This document shows, in pieces, positions 8,119 through 17,891 of a DNA stretch of 64,000 nucleotides. The notes under the pieces were generated by a model that saw only the letters and a program-made list of their open reading frames with translations, was not told where the DNA came from and searched no databases. Source of the DNA: Lachnospiraceae bacterium (GTDB lineage: Bacteria; Bacillota; Clostridia; Lachnospirales; Lachnospiraceae); assembly GCA_017634975.1 (NCBI GenBank), contig JAGBMJ010000093.1, forward strand, positions 98,099 through 162,098. Direction: 5' to 3'. The first letter of the stretch is position 1. Every line of letters starts with the position of its first letter. The position numbers and the translations under genes were made by a program.

Positions 8119-8802
8119 TTAACCCATTATCCCAAATATGACCAATCCGATGTAACCAAACAAAATAAACATATCCGCCGGCCCAAAGCGTATCTTTAAC
8201 CGGCTGGTCCGCGGCTTCGGATTCTCGATCCCTCTTGTAACGGCCGCTACCGACAGTTCATCCGCCGTCTTGGATGCCGACACCAGTATCGGAACATAAA
8301 GTGCATCGATCACCGCCGACGGATTCTTCACAAATCCAACCGGTGTAGGACGCAGCCCGCGCAACGCCATGGCATCTTTAATATGCGACCAGTCCTCCCG
8401 TACTACCGGAAAGTACCGAAACATCACTGCCAGCGGGATCACTATACTCCGCGGTATTTTCATCTTTGCCATGCCTGCCATAAATTCGCTGATCTGCGTC
8501 GTACGGATGACGATCCCCGCCAGCATGCAGCAGGGATAGCATTTAAAGATCAGCGCCAGCCACGCCAAAAGACTGGTATGTACGACTCCTCCGATGTGCG
8601 GCAATCCGTAGATTGCAAACAAATACAGCAGAAACCAGATTGCAGCCGGGACAAGGCTTCTTTTTCGTTCTCCCAGCAGCAGTCCTGTGACCATGATATA
8701 GACGATCACGGCACAATCTTTCACGCCGGACTCTGCAAATGCCGTGTATACCACGACCAGAAGTAACAGAAACAGTTTGGTTCTCGGATCCAGGCGGATC
8801 AT
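8119..8802 (-). CDS. ECF transporter transmembrane (T) component
   Basis: A 227-residue membrane protein starting MIRLDPRTKLFLLLL. It has about five membrane helices and the coupling-helix motifs near residues 140-165 (SHIKDAMALRGLRP) and 185-200 (KTADELSVAAVTRGIE), both typical of EcfT. The start at 8802 overlaps the S-gene stop by ATGA, showing translational coupling; an apparent upstream extension is out-of-frame S-gene sequence. It bridges the ATPase and the S component. Confidence 0.87.
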   Translation of the reverse strand: MIRLDPRTKLFLLLLVVVYTAFAESGVKDCAVIVYIMVTGLLLGERKRSLVPAAIWFLLYLFAIYGLPHIGGVVHTSLLAWLALIFKCYPCCMLAGIVIRTTQISEFMAGMAKMKIPRSIVIPLAVMFRYFPVVREDWSHIKDAMALRGLRPTPVGFVKNPSAVIDALYVPILVSASKTADELSVAAVTRGIENPKPRTSRLKIRFGPADMFILFGYIGLVIFGIMG

Positions 8803-9401
8803 GCTGCGATCCCTGCTTTCACAAACTGTTTCTTCATCAGTTTGACTCCCAGCATTCCGCTGAGCAGCGCAACGATCACCGTACCGGCAACCATAATGAT
8901 CATGGTCTGTACCGTAGCCACTGCACTCATCTGCGTGATGTATTCCTGCTCCGTGCCCTTGTTCAGCATAAAGCTGATCCACGATTCCCGGTTAAAGAAA
9001 AATACGATATAGGTTCCCATCGGTCCGATGCTGTATATGATATAGGCCAGTACATTCCATCCCATATTCCGAAACTTTTTCAGACCTGCAACCAGCGCCG
9101 CGATACAGCAGCAGATCAAATAGCCAAAGTTCATCCCCCAATGCATTCCTGTCAGTGTCCCCAAAATGCAAAGAACTACTCCGACGATCATCAGCCCGCC
9201 AAGCTTCGGTACTTTTGCCAGAAACAGCATAAACACCGGCCCCGCAAGCAACGCTGCACCGATCGGATAGTAAAATGTTAAGGTAGGAACCGCCGCAAAC
9301 GGACCTCCGGTCAGTATTGCACAAAGCAGCAGCAGTACTCCGAATATACCGATCGTGATCAGATCCTTTGCACTGAATCCTTTTTCGTTTCTCTCATTCA
9401 T
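8799..9401 (-). CDS. ECF transporter S component, MptD/Trep_Strep family
   Basis: A 200-residue hydrophobic protein with about six helices, matching the Trep_Strep (MptD-like) S-component family from memory: FSAKDLITIGIFGVLLLL at the N-terminus and a central LVAGLKKFRNMGWNVLAYIIYSIG-type loop. S components capture the substrate. This family is not the biotin, riboflavin or thiamine type, and in some streptococci it occurs in siderophore loci. First gene of the S-T-A operon, with an AGGAGAT ribosome site and a TTAG-N6-CTAA box over its promoter. Confidence 0.8.
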   Translation of the reverse strand: MNERNEKGFSAKDLITIGIFGVLLLLCAILTGGPFAAVPTLTFYYPIGAALLAGPVFMLFLAKVPKLGGLMIVGVVLCILGTLTGMHWGMNFGYLICCCIAALVAGLKKFRNMGWNVLAYIIYSIGPMGTYIVFFFNRESWISFMLNKGTEQEYITQMSAVATVQTMIIMVAGTVIVALLSGMLGVKLMKKQFVKAGIAA

Positions 9402-9421
9402 AATCTCTTATCTCCTTTAAG

Positions 9422-9467
9422 TTAGTTTCATCTAACCGATAGTAATACTTTCTTTTCTCTTTTTCAA
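9422..9467 (-). promoter_or_regulatory. ECF operon promoter with TTAG-N6-CTAA box
   Basis: TTGAAA-N17-TACTAT (9462-9467, 9439-9444). The box at 9422-9435 lies 3 nt downstream of the -10 element, covering the expected transcription start. Confidence 0.7.
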
Positions 9468-9539
9468 ATATGTTGCAGCCGGTACGTCCGATCCGCACAA
9501 AATTGCGTCCTATCCGAACCGTATGCCTCCTCGAAAATC

Positions 9540-11255
9540 TCAGCCCTGCAACACCTGCGACGCCCGGCACATCTGTGCATATTTTCCGTTCTGTTGCAGC
9601 AATTGCACATGAGTACCGCATTCTGCGATCTTTCCGTGATCCACCACCAGGATACTGTCTGCATTCTCCACGATCGACATGGTGTGCGCGATCAGGATCA
9701 CCGTCCGCTTTGTTTTCAGCAGGTTTTGGATCGCCCGTTTTACCAGCAGTTCATTCTCGATATCCAGGGAAGCCGTGACTTCATCCAGCAGAATGATCGG
9801 ACTGTTTCTCAAGATGGCCCGCGCGATTGAAAGTCTCTGTCTCTCCCCGCCGGACAAGCGGTTTCCGTTTTCTCCGATCACGGTATCATAGCCGTTTTCC
9901 AGCTGTGAGATAAAATCGTGGCAATTGGCCTGCTTACACGCCTGTATCACCTGTTCGTCCGATGCATCTTCCCTCGCATATCGGATGTTGCTTAATACCG
10001 TATCGTTGAAAAGAAACACCTCCTGATCCACCATACTGATACAGCGCAGCACTTCTTCTGTGGAAATATCCCGGATGTCCTTTCCCCCGATGCGGATCGT
10101 TCCATGTTCCGGTTCATAGTACTTGCTGATCAGGTTAAAGATCGTGGATTTTCCGGACCCCGAATCCCCAACGATCGCAGTCAGCTGGTTTTCCCGGATC
10201 GTACACGAAACCCCGTCCAGTACTTTTTCTCCTTCTACATAGGAAAAATCCACATCCTGAAATTCGATGTCGTACGTCTTTGCGTTCAGGTGCTTTTCGC
10301 TTTTCAACTCCTCTTTTTCTTCAAAGATCCCTTCGATCTTTTTCCGGGAGATCAGCAGATTCCGATAGGCAACCAGACTGATGTAAAGACTCATCTCCAC
10401 TTTTGCCATAAACAAAAGCATCATCATCAGAATGATCAGTTCCGCTGCCGTGATCCTTTGCGCCTGCAAAGCATTTGCCATCAAAAGCAGTGACGCGGCA
10501 ATACCGATATAGACCAGAAAGACATAGGCAAACCCGATGGGAAGGACCGCCTTCTCGTATTGAAAGCTGATCTCCGAATATTTCCGCATTGCCTCCGTCA
10601 GGGAAACGTTCTTGGTTCCGGCCAGTGCATAGGACCGCAGCGTCTGGCTTCCGGTAAGATACTCTGTGATCGCACTGACATTTTCCTCCCGCGCCAGGTT
10701 TTTGGCCTTACCATATTGGTTCACCTGTCGAATCGAAAACAGCATGGCCGGGATCAGCAGAATCAGTGTCAGAAAAATGACCGCGCCCACTCCGGGATGA
10801 AGTGTACATGCATACAGGGCCAGCATCATGATCAGTGCTGCAAATTTGATAATGTCCGCCAGCTTATGCGTAAGGATCTGTTCATAGTCTGCCGTCTCAC
10901 TCGTCGCCGCATTGATGTAAAAACCGGTCCGGTTTTCCGTAAAAATTCCCAGCGGTATCTTTTTCAACTTATCTCCGATCGATATTCTTATCCTGCGGGT
11001 TACCTCCGCACCACCCGTCTGACTTCCGGTATAGGCAACCGCATAAAGAACCAGCCTCAAAACATAGATGACCGCAAGATATACAACCGACTGCAGCACA
11101 TCTCCGAAATCGATTCCGCCGTCAAAGATCAGATTCAGCAGCCTAAGCAAAACCAGAAAATTCAATCCGGTTAAAAAGCCTTCCAGAACCACGCCGGCGA
11201 TTGCCAGTTTCAGCTTCCGCCCCGGGCGGAAGATCTCTGCATATTGCATTTTCAT
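9540..11255 (-). CDS. ABC transporter, fused permease-ATPase, second subunit of heterodimer 2
   Basis: A 571-residue half transporter. Membrane domain covers roughly residues 1-310; ATPase has Walker A GDSGSGKST, signature LSGGERQR, Walker B IILLDEVTAS (Val where most have Ala) and switch IAHTM, where Thr replaces the usual Arg after the switch His. The start at 11255 has GGGAGG 6 nt upstream and overlaps the partner's stop by ATGA. YbtQ-like by position and order. It lies directly upstream of the ECF operon, which has its own promoter in the gap. Confidence 0.85.
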   Translation of the reverse strand: MKMQYAEIFRPGRKLKLAIAGVVLEGFLTGLNFLVLLRLLNLIFDGGIDFGDVLQSVVYLAVIYVLRLVLYAVAYTGSQTGGAEVTRRIRISIGDKLKKIPLGIFTENRTGFYINAATSETADYEQILTHKLADIIKFAALIMMLALYACTLHPGVGAVIFLTLILLIPAMLFSIRQVNQYGKAKNLAREENVSAITEYLTGSQTLRSYALAGTKNVSLTEAMRKYSEISFQYEKAVLPIGFAYVFLVYIGIAASLLLMANALQAQRITAAELIILMMMLLFMAKVEMSLYISLVAYRNLLISRKKIEGIFEEKEELKSEKHLNAKTYDIEFQDVDFSYVEGEKVLDGVSCTIRENQLTAIVGDSGSGKSTIFNLISKYYEPEHGTIRIGGKDIRDISTEEVLRCISMVDQEVFLFNDTVLSNIRYAREDASDEQVIQACKQANCHDFISQLENGYDTVIGENGNRLSGGERQRLSIARAILRNSPIILLDEVTASLDIENELLVKRAIQNLLKTKRTVILIAHTMSIVENADSILVVDHGKIAECGTHVQLLQQNGKYAQMCRASQVLQG

Positions 11256-13003
11256 ACCGCACCTCCCAATTGGTATTTCGTATTCCTTGCCTCTTTGTAT
11301 TGTTCCCATACGCCCGCAAAATAACTGCTTTTCTTCAGCATTTCATCAAAGGAACCGATTGCAGATATTCCCCGGTCTTCCACTACCGCAATACGGTCAC
11401 ATTTCTTCACGATATCCAGACGATGTGCCACGATCAAAACCGTCTTGTTTCTGCAGAGATTATCGATCGCCTTGTCGATCTCGACCTGGTTTTCCGGATC
11501 CGCCGCACTGGTTGCTTCATCCAGCAGCAGGATGGGCGCATTTTTCAGGATGGCCCTGGCAATACAGATCCTCTGTTTCTGTCCTCCTGAAAAGCGGCTC
11601 CCATAGCCGCCGCAGAGCGTATCATAGCCGTCCGGCAGACTCATGATAAAATCATCAATCTGTGCCGCTTTTGCGGCCTCCCGTACCTCCTGCATAGTCA
11701 CATCCATTCCCATGGCAATATTTTCATACACGCTCCCTCTGGTCAGAAAACTGTTCTGAAACACCACCGAAACATGTGCGAGAAGATCCTCATAATCGAT
11801 CTCCTTTACATCGATCCCTCCGATCTTTACCGAGCCGGAAGAAACATCGTAAAATCTGGAAACAAGCTGAACGATCGTACTTTTCCCGGCACCGGAGGCT
11901 CCGATGATCGCAATCTTCTCTCCGTTTGCAACCGTCAGATCCGTGTTTTCAAGCACATTATTTTCGCCGTCATAGGAAAACGTCACATCCCGCAATTCGA
12001 TATCGTATTTTTCAGGAAACGGCCTGTCTCCTTTCAGGATCGGTGTATCCAGGATCTCTTTTACCTGTGTGACACCATTTAATACATAAGCCAGATTGTT
12101 GGACAGTTCCTGCAGCGGCCGTATATCAGCCAGATACTGTGATCCGATAAATGCAAACAGAAGCAGCACACCCGCGGTGATATGGCCGTTGACATACAGA
12201 TAGCCTCCGGCCGGAACCAGCATCAGGATGCCGCATTCCAGCAATACCACATATGCCGCATACAACGGTCCTGTAGCCTTCGAGATGTCACACCATAACC
12301 GGTACTGCTGATCGATCGCATCGGAATATTTTCGGAAAGACCGTACGGACTTATTATAAGCTTTGATCAGACGCATACCGTTCACATATTCCCCGACACT
12401 GCCCGACAATGCTCCGGAAGATGCATTCACAGCATCCATAAATTTCCCGAATCGCAGAAACATAAGCATCATCACGATCACGACCGGAACAAGCGGTAAA
12501 ATACTGAGCAGTCCCAGCTTCCCGTTCACCGTAACCAGGAAGATAAACATAACGACCGGGCCGGACGCATACAATACCAGTTCCGGAAGGTTATGTGCAA
12601 GAAACAGTTCCATTTTTTCAATGCTTTCATTCATTACATACTTGATTTCTCCGGTACTCCGCTCCCCCAATGCTCCAAGCGGCATCTTCGCCATATGTTC
12701 CGTAACCATACATCTGACTCGAAACAGGGTATTGTATGCCCCCTTATGGGAGGAAATCGATGCATACAGATTGCAGACAACCCGCAGCAATGTCGTTCCA
12801 AGCAGGATCAAAGCCAGCCGGATCGCCGTCTGCATGTCAAATACACCCGCTACCAGCGCATCGATCATCCTGTAAAAAATGAAATACGGCACGATCCCGC
12901 AAATACTTGAGATCAATGCCAAAATGATCGAAAGGTAGATATAGATTTTGTTCCGATCCGACCATTCCATCAATAGAGAAAATCCTTTTTTCTCCTTCTT
13001 CAT
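11252..13003 (-). CDS. ABC transporter, fused permease-ATPase, first subunit of heterodimer 2
   Basis: A 583-residue half transporter. ATPase has Walker A GASGAGKST, signature FSGGQKQR, Walker B ILLLDEATSA and switch VAHR. First gene after a strong TTGTAT-N17-TACAAT promoter and divergent from an AraC regulator, the arrangement seen with ybtA-ybtPQ. The membrane domain has the MEKMELFLAHNLPE segment shared with the first subunits of the other two pairs. Transport direction and substrate are inference. Confidence 0.85.
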   Translation of the reverse strand: MKKEKKGFSLLMEWSDRNKIYIYLSIILALISSICGIVPYFIFYRMIDALVAGVFDMQTAIRLALILLGTTLLRVVCNLYASISSHKGAYNTLFRVRCMVTEHMAKMPLGALGERSTGEIKYVMNESIEKMELFLAHNLPELVLYASGPVVMFIFLVTVNGKLGLLSILPLVPVVIVMMLMFLRFGKFMDAVNASSGALSGSVGEYVNGMRLIKAYNKSVRSFRKYSDAIDQQYRLWCDISKATGPLYAAYVVLLECGILMLVPAGGYLYVNGHITAGVLLLFAFIGSQYLADIRPLQELSNNLAYVLNGVTQVKEILDTPILKGDRPFPEKYDIELRDVTFSYDGENNVLENTDLTVANGEKIAIIGASGAGKSTIVQLVSRFYDVSSGSVKIGGIDVKEIDYEDLLAHVSVVFQNSFLTRGSVYENIAMGMDVTMQEVREAAKAAQIDDFIMSLPDGYDTLCGGYGSRFSGGQKQRICIARAILKNAPILLLDEATSAADPENQVEIDKAIDNLCRNKTVLIVAHRLDIVKKCDRIAVVEDRGISAIGSFDEMLKKSSYFAGVWEQYKEARNTKYQLGGAV

Positions 13004-13036
13004 CCGTTCTCATCTCCTTTGTTTTATGATTTTGCC

Positions 13037-13111
13037 ATTGTATATCCGAACTGTTTCTGATACAATATACATTGCTTTCTTTCGTCGGATCGTGTCACAA
13101 AATCGTCCGAT
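13037..13111. promoter_or_regulatory. Divergent promoter region for ABC pair 2 and AraC regulator
   Basis: The minus-strand promoter is TTGTAT-N17-TACAAT (-10 at 13037-13042, -35 at 13060-13065). Upstream of it are two near-identical 8-mers, CGTCGGAT (13083-13090) and CGTCCGAT (13104-13111), 21 bp apart on the same strand. That is the two-turn direct-repeat geometry used by AraC proteins, so they are a candidate binding site for the adjacent regulator. Confidence 0.5.
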
Positions 13112-13150
13112 AGGAACATCGCAGAAGAATGGTAAAAGCCGGAGAAAATC

Positions 13151-14131
13151 ATGAGCAAAACAAAAAAAGACCTTAACAGCCGCTACTACAAAGATATGTT
13201 CCAAAGTTCCGGATTTACCTTATGTCCGGATATGGAGGCCTATCCGCCCTGCGGACACACCTTTCAGTTATCCCCACAGATCGGCGACGGCTATTTCTGG
13301 TATTATGAATCGCCCGGAAAATATAATATCAAGATCCACGATTTTCGTTTTTACGAAGACACGGTCATCAATATGCAGATCCCGGAGTGTTTGAGCATTA
13401 CCCGTTACGATTCCATTTCCGGCGAAGAATTGAAACCTTACCGCAAGCTGCGTTCCGGCGTCATCAAAAGTTTTCGTGGCGGATACGAACCGTATCATGC
13501 CCTGATCCACAAAAACGTTCCCATCCGCTCCACCGGGATCGAATACCATCCGAACTATTATAACGATACTCTGAAAACGCTTTTCGGGGATTCCTACCGT
13601 AATCCTGCCGAAGCCTTTCAAAGCATCGATGAGACTTCAGATTTTCCGGAAATGATGAAACTGTTGTGGGATATCAGAAACTACAAAGGAGATTCTTTGT
13701 CCGCCGCCCTCTTTTTCGAGGGAAAAGCGAACGAAGCACTCTCCCTCGTTTTTCACAGACATCTAATGATCAATTCCCGGAAAAAAGCGGTTCTTTCGGA
13801 AGATGACAAAGCAATGCTGGATGCCCTGGCTGCTTATATCAATGATCATTACGCGGATAACTTAAGCATCGAATTGCTTTCCAGGATCGGATGCATGGGG
13901 AGTACCAAGCTGAAGAACTGTTTCCGCATCTATTATGACTGTACGGTAAATGAATATATCCGGAACGTTCGTCTGGATCACGCCGAGCATCTGCTGGCCT
14001 ACACCGATCTTCCGGTCGGTGAGATTGCCAAAGCCGTAGGCTATTCCGCCGCCGGCCATTTTGCAAATCTGTTTGCAAAACATACGGGCGTCCTTCCCTT
14101 GGAATACAGGAAGAGCGCCCGCGACAGCTGA
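13151..14131 (+). CDS. AraC-family transcriptional regulator (YbtA-like)
   Basis: A 326-residue regulator. The first 210 residues form a sensory domain of the YbtA/PchR-like kind. Two helix-turn-helix motifs occupy about 230-320 (LSIELLSRIGCMGSTKLKNCF and GEIAKAVGYSAAGHFANLF), ending in the typical LPLEYRKS. Starts ATG with GGAG 6 nt upstream. It diverges from ABC pair 2. In yersiniabactin and pyochelin loci such regulators are activated by the ferric siderophore and turn on uptake, a role suggested here only by analogy. Confidence 0.85.
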   Translation: MSKTKKDLNSRYYKDMFQSSGFTLCPDMEAYPPCGHTFQLSPQIGDGYFWYYESPGKYNIKIHDFRFYEDTVINMQIPECLSITRYDSISGEELKPYRKLRSGVIKSFRGGYEPYHALIHKNVPIRSTGIEYHPNYYNDTLKTLFGDSYRNPAEAFQSIDETSDFPEMMKLLWDIRNYKGDSLSAALFFEGKANEALSLVFHRHLMINSRKKAVLSEDDKAMLDALAAYINDHYADNLSIELLSRIGCMGSTKLKNCFRIYYDCTVNEYIRNVRLDHAEHLLAYTDLPVGEIAKAVGYSAAGHFANLFAKHTGVLPLEYRKSARDS

Positions 14132-14197
14132 TCATGATATTCTTTTTTAACTATCCCGGCATTGCTTGGCCGGAGTATCCTGCACGCCGATACCTCC

Positions 14198-14270
14198 CTA
14201 TTTGACCAGTTCCATCTTAAAATCGCACATTTTTTTTACGCAGTTCACCTTTTTCCTGTTCTGTCAGCAT
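14198..14270 (-). other. Possible tiny gene with an A8 run
   Basis: Downstream of ABC pair 3 an AGGAGA site precedes ATG and codons for MLTEQEKGELRKK. An A8 tract then separates that frame, which stops within five more codons, from a second frame reading MCDFKMELVK. A one-base slip would join them into about 24 residues. No known family; a chance reading frame is equally possible. Confidence 0.25.
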
Positions 14271-14308
14271 ATTCTTTCTCCTTGATGTGTACCGCACTCT
14301 TTTTCCTG

Positions 14309-16045
14309 TTATGCGATCTTCCAGGAAACCGCTTCTTTCCGTTCAGATACGAAATCCTTATAAATACCGTCTTCCTTCATCAGCTCTGCATGTGTTCCTT
14401 TTTGGGTGATCCTGCCGTTTGCGACAACCAGGATCTGGTCTGCTCCGCGAACGGTTTTCAGTCTGTGTGCGATCATTATGATCGTCTTGTTTTGGGTAAG
14501 TTCGGCGATCGCTTTGGACAATTCTGCCTCATTTTCCGGATCGATATTTGCGGTGGCCTCGTCCAGAATAATGATCGGTGCATCTTTCAGTATAGCTCGT
14601 GCAATGGAGATACGCTGTTTTTCCCCTCCGGACAGAGAGGCTCCGCCTTCCCCGATCACAGTATCGTACCCATCCGGCAGACTCATAATAAAGTCATGAC
14701 ACCTTGCTTTCTTTGCCGCTTCCATCACCCGCTCCATCGATGCATCCGGTTCACCAAAGCGGATATTGTTTGCGATCGTATCCCCGAACAGATATACCTT
14801 CTGGAATACAAAGCTGAAGTTTTTCATCAGGGAGTCAAAACTGTAGTCCTTTACATTCCGGCCTCCCAGAAGCACCTCACCGCTCGCCACATCCCAGAAT
14901 CTTGCCATCAGACTGGTCAGCGTTGTTTTTCCGCCACCGGACGGTCCTACAATGGCGGTAGTCGTATTAGCCGGGATCTTTATTGACACATCATCAATGA
15001 TCGTTTTGTCTTCATACGCAAAAGATACATGTTTCAGCTCGATATCCATAGCAGACGGCGTGATCTCTTCGCCGTCAATATCCATCGGTGGGATCGCGAG
15101 CACTTCATTGGCCTGGCTGACCACAATATTGACATTACGCATCAGCGCTGAAAATCCCCCCATCAGATCCAGGCTTTCATAAACCATAAACGAAGATATG
15201 ATCATCAGGATCGCATACAGCAGTGGCATACTTCCGTTGATACAAAAGTATACGGAAGCCAGCACCATCAGCACGCCGGTCAGCTTTGTCGTAAGTCCCT
15301 GCAAAAACATAAACGGGATAACGGTGAATTCCAATTTCGTATCCGCCGCTCTCTTTTCATTAATGGCACCTTCCAGCTTCTTCGCCGTTTTGTCCGTTAG
15401 ATTAAAATTCTTTACTTCCGCGATCCCCTGAATATATTCGATCACCGCAGCAACAAGACTTTCATCTGCACGGGATTTCCTGGGTGCTGCCGGTTTGGTC
15501 GCCTTCTGCATCATCGTATTAAAGAAGGAAAATAAGCATGTTCCAGCCAGCAGGATCATTGCAATGCGCAGATCAAAGAACAACATACATACAAAGATCA
15601 CACCGGTAGTAATAATGCCCTGTGTAGTGATCATGATCACCAGCGTTGCCACATCCGCCAGCATCTCCATCGTGTTTGTTGTGATACTCGTGATCCGTCC
15701 CAGACTGTTGGCGTTAAAAAAGCCCATAGGAAGATATCTCAAATGCTCTGCGATTTCTACACGTTTTGCACAGCAGGTATTATATCCCCCTTCGCACTGC
15801 AGCATGGTTGTTTTTAATCCGACCAGCACCTGTCCGACTATGGATATGATCATGATCCCAAACGACAGCCATACATTGCGCATACTCATATTATTGTTCA
15901 GTATCCCATGCAGTACCACTGCGATCGCTGGGATGCGAAAAGCTGCACACATTGCTTTTAATACTCCCAAAAGCATCGCGGTTTGCAGTTTTTTTCGGTT
16001 TTCGTTATTGCAAAAATCAAAGTATATCTTTAATGTTTGAAACAT
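14309..16045 (-). CDS. ABC transporter, fused permease-ATPase, second subunit of heterodimer 3
   Basis: A 578-residue half transporter. ATPase: Walker A GPSGGGKTT, signature LSGGEKQR, Walker B IIILDEATAN, switch IAHR; it ends VSWKIA. The ATG at 16045 has GGAGG 7 nt upstream and overlaps the partner's TGA. Its tail is very similar to that of pair 1 (ENWQIAG) and to the ABC remnant at 42016-42138 (ENWKI), showing the three derive from one duplicated family. YbtQ/IrtB-like. Confidence 0.85.
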   Translation of the reverse strand: MFQTLKIYFDFCNNENRKKLQTAMLLGVLKAMCAAFRIPAIAVVLHGILNNNMSMRNVWLSFGIMIISIVGQVLVGLKTTMLQCEGGYNTCCAKRVEIAEHLRYLPMGFFNANSLGRITSITTNTMEMLADVATLVIMITTQGIITTGVIFVCMLFFDLRIAMILLAGTCLFSFFNTMMQKATKPAAPRKSRADESLVAAVIEYIQGIAEVKNFNLTDKTAKKLEGAINEKRAADTKLEFTVIPFMFLQGLTTKLTGVLMVLASVYFCINGSMPLLYAILMIISSFMVYESLDLMGGFSALMRNVNIVVSQANEVLAIPPMDIDGEEITPSAMDIELKHVSFAYEDKTIIDDVSIKIPANTTTAIVGPSGGGKTTLTSLMARFWDVASGEVLLGGRNVKDYSFDSLMKNFSFVFQKVYLFGDTIANNIRFGEPDASMERVMEAAKKARCHDFIMSLPDGYDTVIGEGGASLSGGEKQRISIARAILKDAPIIILDEATANIDPENEAELSKAIAELTQNKTIIMIAHRLKTVRGADQILVVANGRITQKGTHAELMKEDGIYKDFVSERKEAVSWKIA

Positions 16046-17799
16046 CATGCCACCTCCGAATCTCTCGATGATACATGGGCCTCCCACATATCCCGATACA
16101 GCGGACAATTTCTTAACAGCTCCTCCTGTGTCCCGCAAGCCTCTACATTGCCGTCATTGATCACTATGATCTGATCGGCTGATACGATGGTCGACAGTCG
16201 GTGTGCGATAACAATCAGCGTTTTTCCCTGCACCAGTTTTGCGACCGATCGCTGTACCAAAGCCTCATTTTCCGGATCGGTATAAGCCGTTGCTTCATCC
16301 AGGATCACAACCGGTGCATTTTTCAACATCGCTCTGGCAATACTGATCCGCTGCCTTTCTCCACCGGACAAGTGGCCACCTGCTCCGCCCGCAATGGTGT
16401 CATAGCCTTTTTCCAGCTTTGTTATGAAATCATGACATCCACAAGCCTTAGCCGCATTCATCACTTCTTCGTCGCTTGCCCCCGGGCGTCCCATACGAAT
16501 ATTTTCCATAACCGTTTCATCAAACAGATAGTTCTCCTGGGAAACATAACCGATATACCGGTTATATATATCCAATGGGATCTCCTTTATATTCACACCG
16601 CCATAGGATATCTCCCCGCTGTCCACATCCCAGAACGATGCGATCAGTTTCGCAATGGTTGATTTTCCGGAACCGGAAGGTCCCACCAGTGCATTCACCG
16701 TACCTTCTTTGATCGTCAGGTCGATCCCATGCAAAACTTCCGTTTCTTTATATCCGAAATGTACATTGCGAAAGCAGATATCCGTTCCCTGCGGTACTTT
16801 CTTCATCTGATCCGGACGATCCATCTCCCGCATTTCCAAAATGCTCGTCACTTCTCCGATGATGGAACTCATCTTCCCCACATTATCCACGTGTCCAGCA
16901 ACAACCATAAACGGTGATACCAGACCAAGAGCCAGAATGATCAGCAAAAGTGCATCCGCACCATCCACACGTCCCGTCATATAAAACCATGCGGTAAACG
17001 GAAGAAGCGTGAGCAGCTGCGCCGGAAGAAGTGCCATCGCAATATTCTGTACCACATTACAGCGCCGCATCCATTCGATAAAGCAATCGGCACCTTCTTT
17101 TGCAGCTTTCGAAAACTTTTCATAAGATGATCTGGTTTTGCTGAATGCTTTGATCACTTCGATCCCATTGATGTATTCCACTGCAGTATCATTCAGGGCT
17201 TTGGTCTTTTCTATGGTATTTTGGTAGCTCTCCGTTGCACCAACCATCATCAGGCAGTAAAAGATAAGTCCGACCGGAACACTGATCAGCGCCAGCAGGG
17301 TAAGATGCCGGTTGATCGTAAACATCAGGATCAGTATTCCAACCGGAACGATCGCGTTAGAGATCACCTCCGGAATGATATGCGCCAACGTGGTCTCGAC
17401 AGAATCCACACGCTCCACGATTATATTTTTATAGGACCCGGAAGAATCCTCCAGAACATCTCCCAGAGGCATACGACTTAACTTTTTGGTCAGTCTTCTT
17501 CGGATCTCTGCCAGCACTCCAAATGTCGCTTTGTGCGATGTTGCTGTGGATATGATATGAAATGCACGATTGGCCAGCCAGCAAAGTGCCATATATCCGC
17601 ACTGCGTCAGGTAAAACTGCATATCACGATTACCATCGATCAATGCCCGTACCGTATTGGCCACAAACAGATACGGTATAAATCCGGCGATCACGCTTAG
17701 TATTGCCATCACAATACTGAACAGATAGGCGCTGCGGTCCATTCCGGCAAATTCCAGTACCCAGGCCAGAGTTCCTTTCTTTTTTTCTTTTTTGTTCAT
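16045..17799 (-). CDS. ABC transporter, fused permease-ATPase, first subunit of heterodimer 3
   Basis: A 584-residue half transporter from ATG 17799. Walker A GPSGSGKST, signature LSGGERQR, Walker B VVILDEATAY, switch IAHR; the membrane domain has the VDSVETTLAHIIPE segment of the first-subunit subfamily. An in-frame ATG at 17826 exists, but it lies 2 nt from the TTAG-N6-CTAA operator and has no ribosome site, whereas AGGAGG sits 14 nt before 17799. YbtP/IrtA-like. Confidence 0.85.
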   Translation of the reverse strand: MNKKEKKKGTLAWVLEFAGMDRSAYLFSIVMAILSVIAGFIPYLFVANTVRALIDGNRDMQFYLTQCGYMALCWLANRAFHIISTATSHKATFGVLAEIRRRLTKKLSRMPLGDVLEDSSGSYKNIIVERVDSVETTLAHIIPEVISNAIVPVGILILMFTINRHLTLLALISVPVGLIFYCLMMVGATESYQNTIEKTKALNDTAVEYINGIEVIKAFSKTRSSYEKFSKAAKEGADCFIEWMRRCNVVQNIAMALLPAQLLTLLPFTAWFYMTGRVDGADALLLIILALGLVSPFMVVAGHVDNVGKMSSIIGEVTSILEMREMDRPDQMKKVPQGTDICFRNVHFGYKETEVLHGIDLTIKEGTVNALVGPSGSGKSTIAKLIASFWDVDSGEISYGGVNIKEIPLDIYNRYIGYVSQENYLFDETVMENIRMGRPGASDEEVMNAAKACGCHDFITKLEKGYDTIAGGAGGHLSGGERQRISIARAMLKNAPVVILDEATAYTDPENEALVQRSVAKLVQGKTLIVIAHRLSTIVSADQIIVINDGNVEACGTQEELLRNCPLYRDMWEAHVSSRDSEVA

Positions 17800-17827
17800 A
17801 CTACGTTTTCTATCCTCCTTACTCATA

Positions 17828-17841
17828 TTAGTCTTTTCTAA
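17828..17841 (-). promoter_or_regulatory. TTAG-N6-CTAA box upstream of ABC pair 3
   Basis: Exact TTAG TCTTTT CTAA at 17828-17841. A TATACT -10-like hexamer lies just upstream on the minus strand, so the box again falls at the expected transcription start. Confidence 0.6.
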
Positions 17842-17856
17842 CTCTTCGAGTATAAT

Positions 17857-17879
17857 AAAGGCCTGATCCTCGTCAGGCC
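17857..17879 (-). terminator. Terminator after tetR at 17892
   Basis: GGCCTGA / TCAGGCC stem with a 6-nt loop and a T-rich tail on the minus strand, 12 nt after the tetR stop. Confidence 0.75.
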
Positions 17880-17891
17880 AATACTATCATC

